Assembly (NCBI RefSeq): GCF_003290185.1 | Contig: NZ_QNFY01000002.1 | Span: 362,313-426,312 of the forward strand | Origin: Chryseobacterium lathyri | GTDB lineage: Bacteria > Bacteroidota > Bacteroidia > Flavobacteriales > Weeksellaceae | Length of the DNA stretch: 64,000 bases | Direction: 5' to 3' | Shown here: piece by piece, positions 1 through 8,580 of the stretch | Position numbering within the stretch: position 1 is the first letter of the stretch | Layout of the letters: every line of letters starts with the position of its first letter | Notes under the pieces: model-generated | Seen by the model: only the letters and a program-made list of their open reading frames with translations | Databases searched by the model: none | What the model was told of the DNA's origin: nothing | Position numbers and translations under genes: made by a program

Positions 1-101
1 TCTTTCTTAGGGATTTTTTTTCTACGTATACATTTTGCCAATTCTTTTGCCTCTATGTCATTCAATAAGTTCTTTGATTCAAAAAAATCTACAATGTTCA
101 T
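1..101 (-). CDS. N-terminal fragment of an unidentified protein
   Basis: The reverse strand from an ATG at 101 stays open to the window edge and gives 33 residues, beginning MNIVDFFESKNLL and ending in the basic stretch CIRRKKIPKK. The helical start followed by a basic 'rkK-ipK' stretch resembles the first residues of Bacteroidetes Crp/Fnr-type regulators, where a cyclic-nucleotide-binding fold follows. That likeness is weak and is inference only. The next 236 bases hold no gene that I can support. The rest of the gene lies outside the window, so neither function nor length can be settled. Confidence 0.5.
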   Translation of the reverse strand, partial: MNIVDFFESKNLLNDIEAKELAKCIRRKKIPKK

Positions 102-337
102 GTTTGTAAGGTATAATGGTTGTAAAATTTCATTAAAGTCCCAGCAGTTTGCGGAGTAGCGGAATGAAAAGCCAGAACTTTCAATTATTTACTACCGTAA
201 GTAAAACAGTGAGGGTTTACTAAATTACAAAAACAAAAGTACACACTAGATGATTTTTTTTGCTTAACCAGCACTTTTACTGAACTGTTTGATGAAAACC
301 ATCTTTTGTGTATCATGCTTTTTATTTTTTGATTCCC

Positions 338-1351
338 CTATTTCTTATTCTGCTGTTCTTTCAAATCATCTTTGAAAAAAGAGCTAAAAATAGTCTGCAT
401 ATTTGGAAAAGAAGGCTCCTGCCAGTATTGGGTTTTATAGTTACTGTTTTCTTTATCAAATTTCACTTTTTCTATATAATCATCGTTACTGAAATTAAGT
501 TCTGATGGATAAAAATTATTGTAGAGAATGATCTGGTTATAATCAGGTTCACTTTTATGCTTAAGTTTTACAAAAGCCACCTCATTGTATTCAAGGAAAT
601 CTTTGAGGCTTTTTTCTGATCCTTTTTCGAAAGACATATTGAGGATTGTTCTGATATCAAAAAACCTGAACCCAAATAGAGAAAACTCCTTTTCCTGGAG
701 TGCAGCACCTGTTACCTCGATCTGATCCCTGCGGTCACCTTTTAATTCTTTGATGGTATTTCTTTTGGTTTTGTATTCTTCGGGATTTCCGACATTTTTG
801 AGTTTCGGAAGCTGTAAGGAATTGCCGTAATCCCATGTTGAAGTTTCTTTCTTCTCATTTTTGGCTTGTAATCTGAAGACTCTATACTGCTCAACATTTG
901 TACTTTTCAGTTTTTTGGTTTTATTGTCAAAAATATAAGTGACAATTCCATCTGTATAGCTGTTAAGTTTATTGTTCACCGTTACATAGGCATTAAAATT
1001 TCCTTTGATCATAATATATTTTGCCGGCTTCGTGTTCTTGATGACCACAGTTTCTATTTCCTTAACCTGATCATTGATTTTAATAACATCCTGATTGAGT
1101 TCCGAAAAAGTGAGAAGGGCGACGGGAAAATTATTATAAACCAATTGAAATTTTTCCTGAGCAGGCGATATTGCCTGTTTATCAATTTTACCGTCAATAT
1201 CAGAAAAAGCAAGAATGCTTCCGTCTTTTCCGAAGACTGAAACTTTAGGCAGAGGTTTGTTCGTCTGTTCGGAAACGAACGTTATGGATTGCGCCTGAAT
1301 AAGGCTAAATAAAAAAATGAACAGGGCGAATAGGTGATAACGTCTTTTCAT
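338..1351 (-). CDS. Secreted protein with an N-terminal carboxypeptidase-regulatory-like domain
   Basis: A 337-residue protein with a clear Sec signal peptide (about residues 1-20, ending AQS). Residues about 22-100 resemble the CarboxypepD_reg-like beta-sandwich common in Bacteroidetes exported proteins: 'VSEQTNKPLPKVSVFGKDG' followed by a 'D.DGK' turn. The remainder, about 220 residues, is a lysine- and tyrosine-rich soluble region that I do not recognise. There are no further membrane segments and no T9SS C-terminal signal. It stands alone: a hairpin separates it from actF and it has its own upstream gap of 110 bases. It probably acts in the periplasm or on the outer membrane. The function is unknown. 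Confidence 0.7.
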   Translation of the reverse strand: MKRRYHLFALFIFLFSLIQAQSITFVSEQTNKPLPKVSVFGKDGSILAFSDIDGKIDKQAISPAQEKFQLVYNNFPVALLTFSELNQDVIKINDQVKEIETVVIKNTKPAKYIMIKGNFNAYVTVNNKLNSYTDGIVTYIFDNKTKKLKSTNVEQYRVFRLQAKNEKKETSTWDYGNSLQLPKLKNVGNPEEYKTKRNTIKELKGDRRDQIEVTGAALQEKEFSLFGFRFFDIRTILNMSFEKGSEKSLKDFLEYNEVAFVKLKHKSEPDYNQIILYNNFYPSELNFSNDDYIEKVKFDKENSNYKTQYWQEPSFPNMQTIFSSFFKDDLKEQQNKK

Positions 1352-1461
1352 AGTGATAATTTGTTTATGGTTTACTGAAATAATTCATCGATCTTTATTA
1401 TGAAGACCCCAAAAATTCAAAATGGTTGCCTGAACAGCTTAAAATATTCACTTGTGTGCAT

Positions 1462-1495
1462 AAAAAAAGACTGATCATTATAATCAGTCTTTTTT
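1462..1495. terminator. Rho-independent terminator, probably bidirectional
   Basis: A near-perfect inverted repeat (AAAAAGACTGAT ... ATCAGTCTTTTT) flanked by A and T runs lies just after the actF stop on the minus strand. It marks the end of the alternative complex III operon. Confidence 0.8.
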
Positions 1496-1517
1496 ATTTT
1501 ATTTCTGTTACAAGTCC

Positions 1518-2849
1518 TTAGAAAGGATACTCATAAATTTCAGATTCATGTAAGAATGGGTTTCCTGTAGGAATTAACTTTAATTTAGATAAAGCTGATA
1601 GTACAGTAAACATAAATAATCCTGCTACAAATAGAACAGCTCCTGCTATTAATAGGAATACTTCAGGATTTTTCCAGTAAGGTCCTACCGTTCCAGGCAT
1701 TACCATATTGAAGTAATCTAAAAGGTGACCTAGAATAACCACTACAGCCATAGTTGTTACTACTTTGTAGTTCCTCTTGATGCTGCTGCTTACTAATACC
1801 AATAAAGGTAATAAGAAGTTGATGATCAACATTGGTAAGAACGTAGGTCCATAGTGCTGGAATCTTCCAAAGAAGTAGTTAACTTCTTCCGGAACGTTCG
1901 CATACCAGTAAAGCATAAACTGAGCAAACCATGTATATGTCCAAAGCATACTTGTAGCGAAAAGGAATACTCCTAAATCGTGTAAGTGATTGTCATTGAA
2001 CTGAGGTAAGAATCCGTTTTTCTTCAGGTAAACACTTAGAAGGATAATCACAGCGATTCCACTTGAAAGGCAGCTCACCATTGAATACCAGATATACATT
2101 GTAGAATACCAGTGTGGATCAATAGACATCAACCAGTCCCAAGCCCAAGCTGCAGAAGCAAATCCGAAGAATGCAATATATCCTACTGCCCATCTGTAAA
2201 GCATCTGATAATCTACTTTAGATTTAGTCTCATCTACTTTCTTAGACTGAGCTTTAAGTTTCCATGCAAAGAAAGAAGCACCTACTACATAAATGATCGT
2301 TCTGATAGCATAGAAAGGAATGTTTAAGAATCTTTTCTTTTCGAAAAGGATCACATCGAAATGTGCAGAATTAGGATCTGTCAATTCGGGATCCATCCAG
2401 TGGAATAAATGGCCATTGTGAGTGATATTCAATATCATCATAATAACCAGAATGGCACCACCATATGGGATATAAGAAGCAATAGCTTCCATTACTCTTG
2501 TAATAATAATAGGCCAACCTGCATGTGCAGCATGCTGAATACAGTAGAAAAACAATACAGCACAACTAACTCCAAAGAAAAAGACAGCTACAAAATGCAG
2601 CGATGCAAGAGGCTGGTTGTGAACCTGAAGCTCTGCGTGCTCTAAATGAGACGCATGGTCCTGAGGTCCTACCATTTCACTTGAGTGTGTAGGGGCAGTA
2701 TGACCGGCAGAATGAACCGCTTCCATCATGTGCTCTATTTTCTCAGTAGTCATTCCTTTATTCATAAAGAAACCGATAGCAAATAGAACTAAACCTACAA
2801 CAAGAAGGATTATAGAAGTTGATTTTAATTTTGGTGAAAAACTATACAT
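1518..2849 (-). CDS. actF: Alternative complex III subunit ActF (NrfD-like quinol-interacting membrane subunit 2)
   Basis: A 443-residue polytopic membrane protein with about ten hydrophobic segments, the length expected of ActF. Together with ActC it forms the membrane core of alternative complex III, which oxidises menaquinol and passes electrons to the haem subunits. Family-like features are the tryptophan- and histidine-rich loops (WAWDWLMSIDPHWYS near residue 235) and the short C-terminal tail ending in YEYPF. A His-rich loop at about residues 35-75 follows the first helix and should face the periplasm. It is the last gene of the act operon: its start is 8 bases after actE and a terminator follows. 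In many Flavobacteria the cytochrome oxidase genes come next; here they do not. Confidence 0.93.
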   Translation of the reverse strand: MYSFSPKLKSTSIILLVVGLVLFAIGFFMNKGMTTEKIEHMMEAVHSAGHTAPTHSSEMVGPQDHASHLEHAELQVHNQPLASLHFVAVFFFGVSCAVLFFYCIQHAAHAGWPIIITRVMEAIASYIPYGGAILVIMMILNITHNGHLFHWMDPELTDPNSAHFDVILFEKKRFLNIPFYAIRTIIYVVGASFFAWKLKAQSKKVDETKSKVDYQMLYRWAVGYIAFFGFASAAWAWDWLMSIDPHWYSTMYIWYSMVSCLSSGIAVIILLSVYLKKNGFLPQFNDNHLHDLGVFLFATSMLWTYTWFAQFMLYWYANVPEEVNYFFGRFQHYGPTFLPMLIINFLLPLLVLVSSSIKRNYKVVTTMAVVVILGHLLDYFNMVMPGTVGPYWKNPEVFLLIAGAVLFVAGLFMFTVLSALSKLKLIPTGNPFLHESEIYEYPF

Positions 2850-2857
2850 TTCTTTTC

Positions 2858-3559
2858 TTATTTTTTAGTTGCGGTAGTAGTCTCTGTTGTTGCGGCCGCT
2901 GGTGTAGCTGTAGCCGTTGTAGCTGCTGCAGGTGCTGCTGCTCCTTTTTTGAAGGCACTCATCACATACATTGCCACTCTCCATCTGTCACCAGGGTTAA
3001 GCTGGCCAGCATAAGATCCCATTGCATTTCTACCGTTAGTTAATACATAATGAACAGATCCTACAGTAATTTCTCTGTCAGCATAGTTGGGTACACCAGA
3101 GAAAGCTCCGCTTTGTACAATTGGACCTTGCCCATCTCCACCAGTTCCGTGGCAGGCTGCACAAGTATGATCAAACAGCATTTTTCCTCTTTCAATATCT
3201 TTAGCTGCATTAGCTGGATTAAGAGGTGATGTTGTCATTGTTTTGGAGGCGTCATAACCTGCATTATATTCATCTGCATTTTTAGGCAGAAGACTTTCTT
3301 CAAAAATCCCGTCTTTATTTTGAGCGACACTTCCTTCTACAGGAGAAAGACCTGTTGCACCATTATTTTTTACAAATGCAGGGATTTCATTTTCATGATC
3401 TGAATAAGCATCCTGAGCTTTCATCAATGGATCGTAAGCTACCGGAAAGTACATATCAGGAAAATATACCAATGGTGTATTTTCTTTTGGTCCGCAAGAA
3501 TTAAGTAAAACCGTTGTTAAACCTAAAACAGCTGTAATTTTTAATACATTCTTTTTCAT
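2858..3559 (-). CDS. actE: Alternative complex III subunit ActE, monohaem cytochrome c lipoprotein
   Basis: A 233-residue lipoprotein with the lipobox LLNSC (Cys22), so it should be membrane-anchored on the periplasmic side. One haem-c site, CAACH, lies at residues 133-137, with the distal methionine probably in 'GRNAMGSYAG'. This is the monohaem subunit that hands electrons on from the complex to the oxidase or to a soluble carrier. The last 35 residues or so are a low-complexity Ala/Thr/Pro/Lys tail that looks like a flexible linker. The start is 1 base after the actD stop and the stop is 8 bases before actF, so translation is probably coupled. The assignment is secure from the fold, the motif and the operon. 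Confidence 0.93.
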   Translation of the reverse strand: MKKNVLKITAVLGLTTVLLNSCGPKENTPLVYFPDMYFPVAYDPLMKAQDAYSDHENEIPAFVKNNGATGLSPVEGSVAQNKDGIFEESLLPKNADEYNAGYDASKTMTTSPLNPANAAKDIERGKMLFDHTCAACHGTGGDGQGPIVQSGAFSGVPNYADREITVGSVHYVLTNGRNAMGSYAGQLNPGDRWRVAMYVMSAFKKGAAAPAAATTATATPAAATTETTTATKK

Positions 3560-3560
3560 T

Positions 3561-4082
3561 TTAAGTATCTTTAACAGTTATTTCTTCAACCCCGGTTTCA
3601 ATCAGCAACTGTTTTACAGACTCTACGTCATCAGTTACAAATTCCATCATGAATTTATCATCAGTAGTTCTTGGATCAGGATTCTGAGCCGGAGCTCCCG
3701 GATACATTTTGTTTCTAACAAGGAATGTTAGAGACATCATGTGAGCTGCACAGAATACCATTAATTCAAACATTGGAACCACAAATGCAGGCATGTTGTG
3801 TGCCCAGTCAAAAGCAGGTTTACCACCAATATTTTGAGGCCAGTCATGATTCATCACATACCATGTTACAGTAGCACCGATGGTAACACCGTAAAGAGCA
3901 TAGAAGAAAGCAGCATCAGAAATTCTGGTTTTCTTTAACCCTAAAGCTTTATCAAGTCCGTGAACCGGGAATGGAGTATAAACTTCGTTTATCGCAATCC
4001 CTTTATCGTTGAATGCTTTAACGCCGTTCATCAAATCGTCGTCGTCAGCATAAAGTCCGTATACAATTTTAGTGGTGCTCAT
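3561..4082 (-). CDS. actD: Alternative complex III subunit ActD (DUF3341)
   Basis: A 173-residue protein of the DUF3341 family: a soluble N-terminal domain with 'LYADDDDLMNGV' and the signature 'YTPFPVHGLDKALGLK', then two transmembrane helices (about residues 70-90 and 112-132) and a soluble tail. ActD is a small structural subunit anchored beside ActC. The ORF is open to 4109, but the start at 4082 (MSTTKIVYGL) is preferred. Family members begin just before 'YGLY/YALY', and this start overlaps the actC stop by only 14 bases. The upstream extension is simply the other frame of the actC C-terminus. It is co-transcribed with actC and actE. Confidence 0.9.
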   Translation of the reverse strand: MSTTKIVYGLYADDDDLMNGVKAFNDKGIAINEVYTPFPVHGLDKALGLKKTRISDAAFFYALYGVTIGATVTWYVMNHDWPQNIGGKPAFDWAHNMPAFVVPMFELMVFCAAHMMSLTFLVRNKMYPGAPAQNPDPRTTDDKFMMEFVTDDVESVKQLLIETGVEEITVKDT

Positions 4083-5466
4083 CTCCTTCTTTTGCTTTAT
4101 AAGTTTCACCTGAAATTTTCAGAATCGATTTTAATTCAGCCTGTGCAATTACAGGGAACGTTCTTGCGTATAGTAAGAATAATACAGAGAAGAATCCGAT
4201 TGTTCCTAAATATACACCCACATCAATGATCGTTGGCTTAAACATAGTCCAAGATCCTGGTAAGTAATCTCTAGAAAGGTTGATAACGATGATATCGAAA
4301 CGCTCGAACCACATACCAATATTGATGATCAATGCAACGATGAAAGTCCAGATAATGTTCGTTCTCAGTCTCTTGAACCAGAATGAAGCAGGAATGATCA
4401 AGTTACAAGTAATCAATGCCCAGAAAGCCCACCAGTAAGGTCCAACAGCAGCACCAGGAGAAAGATAAGTAAAATCTTCAAATCTGGATCCTGAGTACCA
4501 TCCAATGAAGTATTCAGTAGCATAAGCTACCGTTACCATACCCCCTGTAAGGATAATTACAATGTTCATAATTTCAATATGATACATTGTGATGTATTCT
4601 TCAAGGTGACATACTTTTCTGGCAACCAGCAACAGGGTCTGTACCATTGCGAATCCTGAGAAGATTGCACCGGCAACGAAGTAAGGAGGGTAGATCGTAG
4701 AGTGCCATCCTTTAATAACCGAAGTTGCGAAGTCAAAAGATACCGTGGTGTGTACCGAGAATACAAGTGGAGTTGCCAAACCTGCAAGAACCAAAGAAAG
4801 TTCTTCGAATCTCTGCCAGTGTTTTGCTTTACCACCCCAACCGAAAGCCAGGAATGTATAAATTTTTCTTGTCCAAGGAGTTTTTGCTCTATCTCTGATC
4901 ATTGCAAAGTCAGGGATTAGTCCCATGAACCAGAATACAGTTGATACTGAGAAATACGTGGAGATTGCAAATACGTCCCAAAGTAGAGGAGAGTTGAAGT
5001 TCCCCCAAAGAGAACCAAACTGGTTAGGTAATGGGAATACCCAGTATCCTACCCAAACTCTACCCATGTGGATTACAGGGAAGATGGCCGCCTGTACAAC
5101 CGCAAAGATCGTCATTGCCTCTGCAGATCTGTTTACAGACATTCTCCAACGCTGTCTAAATAATAATAATACTGCGGAGATTAGGGTTCCGGCGTGACCG
5201 ATACCTACCCACCATACGAAGTTGGTAATATCCCAACCCCAGTTAATAGTTCTGTTAAGCCCCCATGCTCCAATACCTGTTCCGATAGTATAAGCGATAC
5301 AGCCAAATCCGTAGATGAATAGAACTAAGGCTGCATATAGTGAAATCCACCATAGTTTACCTGCTCTTTCTTCGATAGGTCGTGCAATATCTTCTGTGAT
5401 ATCGTGATAAGTTTTGTGACCAATAATTAGAGGTTCCCTTATCGGAGCTTCGTAATGTCCTGACAT
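4069..5466 (-). CDS. actC: Alternative complex III subunit ActC (NrfD/PsrC-like quinol-binding subunit)
   Basis: A 465-residue protein of the NrfD/polysulphide reductase membrane family with about ten transmembrane segments. The N-terminal 'REPLIIGHKTYHDITEDIARPIE' region is typical of ActC in Bacteroidetes and lies on the cytoplasmic side before helix 1. ActC carries the menaquinol site and contacts the iron-sulphur subunit ActB. Conserved-looking blocks are the W/G-rich 'NWGWDITNFVWWVGIGHAG' and 'SVHTTVSFDFA'. The start is 25 bases after the actB stop, and the C-terminus overlaps actD by 14 bases. Length and operon position match the family. Confidence 0.95.
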   Translation of the reverse strand: MSGHYEAPIREPLIIGHKTYHDITEDIARPIEERAGKLWWISLYAALVLFIYGFGCIAYTIGTGIGAWGLNRTINWGWDITNFVWWVGIGHAGTLISAVLLLFRQRWRMSVNRSAEAMTIFAVVQAAIFPVIHMGRVWVGYWVFPLPNQFGSLWGNFNSPLLWDVFAISTYFSVSTVFWFMGLIPDFAMIRDRAKTPWTRKIYTFLAFGWGGKAKHWQRFEELSLVLAGLATPLVFSVHTTVSFDFATSVIKGWHSTIYPPYFVAGAIFSGFAMVQTLLLVARKVCHLEEYITMYHIEIMNIVIILTGGMVTVAYATEYFIGWYSGSRFEDFTYLSPGAAVGPYWWAFWALITCNLIIPASFWFKRLRTNIIWTFIVALIINIGMWFERFDIIVINLSRDYLPGSWTMFKPTIIDVGVYLGTIGFFSVLFLLYARTFPVIAQAELKSILKISGETYKAKEGDEHH

Positions 5467-5491
5467 TTTTTACCTATTTATTATTTAAACT

Positions 5492-8400
5492 TTATTTTTC
5501 TACTCTGTTTCTTACTTTAGTGTGATAGAACACATTTGGTTTTGTGCCAATCTCTTCAAGTAAATAATATCTTCTGTTGCTGGAGTATAATTCTCTCACT
5601 TCAGATTCTTTGTCATTCATGTCTCCAAACGTCATTGCTCCGGTAGAACAAGCAGCAGCACAAGCACAAGAATTTTTGAATTCGTTGTCTGTTACTTTTC
5701 TGTTTTCTCTCTTAGCAGCTAAGATTGTAGCTTGAGTTTCCTGGATACACATTGAACATTTCTCCATTACCCCTCTCGTTCTTACCACAACATCCGGGTT
5801 AAGTACCATTCTTCCAAGATCGTTGTTCATGTTGAAATCGAACTTGTCATTCAGGTTATACGTAAACCAGTTGAAACGTCTTACTTTATAAGGACAGTTG
5901 TTAGCACAATATCTTGTACCGATACATCTGTTATAAGCCATATGGTTCTGACCTTGCTTACCGTGTGAAGTAGCCGCTACCGGACATACAGTTTCACAAG
6001 GAGCATGGTTACAGTGCTGACACATTACCGGCTGGAAGATTACATCTGGATTGTCTGCAGGGTGGTTGAGTGCACCTCCGTCTCCGAATGCCGTACCATA
6101 CAATTCTGGTACTGCCATTCCTTCTTTCAATCCTTCGTATACTTCTACTTTCTGTCTTGAAGAATAGTAACGGTCAATTCTTAACCAATACATATCTCTG
6201 GACATTCTGATCTCTTCTTTACCTACTACAGGAACGTTGTTTTCTGCCTGACAAGCAATGATACATGCTCCACAACCCGTACAAGAGTTTAAGTCGATTG
6301 ATAGGTTGAAGTGAGGTCCGTCCGTATCATCGAAAGCATCCCAAAGGTCAATCTTTCTTGCCGGAAGAGCTCCGCTGATGGTGTGATATTCCAAAGGCTT
6401 GTTCCATCCTTTGTGCTCATCATCAAATGCTACGTTTAAGAATTCTGCCAAAGGAACTTCCTTGGCGATTTCGTAACGTCCCATTAATGTATTCTGAAGC
6501 TGGATACCTGCAAATTCGTGGTCTTCTCCAGTTTTTTCGATCTTAACTCCTGAAACAGTTAAGTTAGAACCGTCAAATAATGGATAAGCGTTTACCCCAG
6601 TATCAGCAGTTGTTCCTGAGTCTTTTTTACCGTATCCAAGCGCAAGACCTACAGATCCTTCTGCCTGTCCCGGTTGAATGAATACAGGAACATCTTTTAT
6701 TGTTACTCCGTTTACAGTAAGGTTTACGATAGAACCGTCCAGCTGCATTCTTGCATTAAGGTCGTTTTCAATCGCGAATTTTTCTGCATCTTTAGGAGAA
6801 ATTGTTAAATAGTTATCCCAAGACATTCTTGTGATAGGATCCGGTAATTCCTGAAGCCAAGGGTTGTTAGCCTGAGTACCGTCACCCATTGAAGGCTTGG
6901 TGTATAATACTAATTCTAATTCGGAAGCTTTGAAGTTTCCTAGTTCAGCAATAGCCTGGGCAGCATTTCCTCCGGCGTAAGATAATGCAGTTGCATTATT
7001 TGAAGTCGTGATACCGTTATATAGGGCTTTATTGAAAGAAGTAGCTCCTAAGATAGAGGCAGAACTGGCTTTCAGATAGTCATAATAATTATTGGCAGTA
7101 TTGTTCTTCCCGTTTTTCCAAACCAGTAAAGATTCTTCAATCTGTCTTGATTTGTAGATTTTCTGGATGGTTGGCTGCATTAATGAATATACTCCTGTCT
7201 GAGGTTCAATATCACCCCAAGATTCTAACCAGTTAGCTACAGGAATTACAGCTTTCGCTGCTTTGTACATTTCATTTTTCTTATCAGCTACAGCTACTAC
7301 ACAAGCAACTTTAGCTAAGGATTTTTTGAAATCTTCTCCTTTTGGATGGGAGTAGATAGGGTCTACGTTGTTTGCAATCAATACGCCAACCTGACCTGCA
7401 TTTATCCATCCTAAGAATTCCTGGTATCTTGCTTTATCAAATTCTTTAAGGAAGTTAGCTTTACCTGTGAAAGCTACTGAACCTAATTTTTGGTTGATTA
7501 AGTGTGCTAAAACCTGTGCTCCTTTAGAACCGTCGGCAAAAACAACAGCTTTGCTGCCTTTTGCTTGAAGTTCTTTTGCAATTTCAGAAGCAGTCTTATC
7601 AGAAGTACCACCACCTACGATTGCGTTGTAAACTTCCACTAAAGTTTTATTGACAAGGCTTGGCTTTAATCTAACTCTTTCATCTGCATTAGCACCAGTC
7701 AATGACATGTTGGATTCCACCTGAATGTGTCTCAACATGTTTGGTCCCGGTTTTCTTGCTGCTGCATAAGAAGTTTCTAAGCTTGAAGCGTTATAATCTC
7801 CTAAGAAATCTGCCTGGAAAGAAACAACCAATTCTGAACCTTTAAGGTCATAAACCGGTAATGCTCTCTGTCCGAATACCTCCTGAGCTGCATCTAAAGC
7901 CGCAGCGTGAGGATAAGCATCATACGTTACAAGTTCAGCAGTCGGATATTTAGCTTTGAACTCAGCAAATAACTTTTTGAAAGTAGGAGAAGGGAAAGAG
8001 TGTGACAAAAGCACAATCTTTTTACCTGCTGCATTGGCATCTGCCAGACCTTTAAGGATAAAACTGTCTACTTTATCGAAAGTTTCATCTTTACCGTCCA
8101 GTTTAGGCTGTTTTACTTTATCATTATCATAAAGAGAAAGTACACTTGCCTGAGCTCTTGCGTTGGTTTTTCCTAAATCTCCTGCTGCCGGGTTCGGATC
8201 TATTTTGATAGGTCTTCCTTCACGGGTCTTTACTAAAACGCTGGCGAAGTCGAATCCGTCAAAATAAGTTGAAGCGTAATAATTCGGAACCCCCGGAATA
8301 ATATCGTGTGGTTTTACCACGTAAGGAATCGTTTTGATCACCGGAGCTTCACAGGCAGCCAATGTTACGGCTGCTGTAGAGAATCCTAATATTTTTAAGA

Positions 8401-8557
8401 AATCTCTTCTTGAAGTACTGGATCCGTTCTGTTCAGCATCTCCAAGGAAATCTTCTACCGGAATTTCTTCCTGAAACTCTTTCTGAGCCAGCTTATTGTT
8501 CAAAGCCGGATCTTTAAGTTCATGAATACTTCTAAATTGTATTTTGTTTGAAGCCAT
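5492..8557 (-). CDS. actB: Alternative complex III subunit ActB (molybdopterin-oxidoreductase-like, iron-sulphur protein)
   Basis: A 1021-residue two-part protein. A twin-arginine motif SRRDFLK (Arg50-Arg51) and a hydrophobic stretch target it to the periplasm by the Tat route. The first two thirds are a molybdopterin-oxidoreductase fold that, in this family, has lost the cofactor. The C-terminal third (about 740-990) is a four-cluster ferredoxin-like domain: CTGCGACIIAC, CQHCNHAPCETVCP, CIGTRYCANNCP and CSMC...CACAAAC. It should carry three 4Fe-4S and one 3Fe-4S clusters, wiring the quinol site to the haems. It is the second gene of the operon, 23 bases after actA. Annotation as an active molybdoenzyme would be wrong. 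Confidence 0.96.
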   Translation of the reverse strand: MASNKIQFRSIHELKDPALNNKLAQKEFQEEIPVEDFLGDAEQNGSSTSRRDFLKILGFSTAAVTLAACEAPVIKTIPYVVKPHDIIPGVPNYYASTYFDGFDFASVLVKTREGRPIKIDPNPAAGDLGKTNARAQASVLSLYDNDKVKQPKLDGKDETFDKVDSFILKGLADANAAGKKIVLLSHSFPSPTFKKLFAEFKAKYPTAELVTYDAYPHAAALDAAQEVFGQRALPVYDLKGSELVVSFQADFLGDYNASSLETSYAAARKPGPNMLRHIQVESNMSLTGANADERVRLKPSLVNKTLVEVYNAIVGGGTSDKTASEIAKELQAKGSKAVVFADGSKGAQVLAHLINQKLGSVAFTGKANFLKEFDKARYQEFLGWINAGQVGVLIANNVDPIYSHPKGEDFKKSLAKVACVVAVADKKNEMYKAAKAVIPVANWLESWGDIEPQTGVYSLMQPTIQKIYKSRQIEESLLVWKNGKNNTANNYYDYLKASSASILGATSFNKALYNGITTSNNATALSYAGGNAAQAIAELGNFKASELELVLYTKPSMGDGTQANNPWLQELPDPITRMSWDNYLTISPKDAEKFAIENDLNARMQLDGSIVNLTVNGVTIKDVPVFIQPGQAEGSVGLALGYGKKDSGTTADTGVNAYPLFDGSNLTVSGVKIEKTGEDHEFAGIQLQNTLMGRYEIAKEVPLAEFLNVAFDDEHKGWNKPLEYHTISGALPARKIDLWDAFDDTDGPHFNLSIDLNSCTGCGACIIACQAENNVPVVGKEEIRMSRDMYWLRIDRYYSSRQKVEVYEGLKEGMAVPELYGTAFGDGGALNHPADNPDVIFQPVMCQHCNHAPCETVCPVAATSHGKQGQNHMAYNRCIGTRYCANNCPYKVRRFNWFTYNLNDKFDFNMNNDLGRMVLNPDVVVRTRGVMEKCSMCIQETQATILAAKRENRKVTDNEFKNSCACAAACSTGAMTFGDMNDKESEVRELYSSNRRYYLLEEIGTKPNVFYHTKVRNRVEK

Positions 8558-8580
8558 TTATACTTCTAATTTTTTAGTTA

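Noticed and set aside
308..505. 65-residue hydrophobic plus-strand ORF
   Set aside because: It overlaps the 3' end of the secreted protein gene in antisense; the hydrophobic look comes from the T-rich strand.
5492..8557. ActB as an active molybdoenzyme
   Set aside because: The operon and family show it to be the electron-wiring subunit of alternative complex III, which has no molybdenum cofactor.
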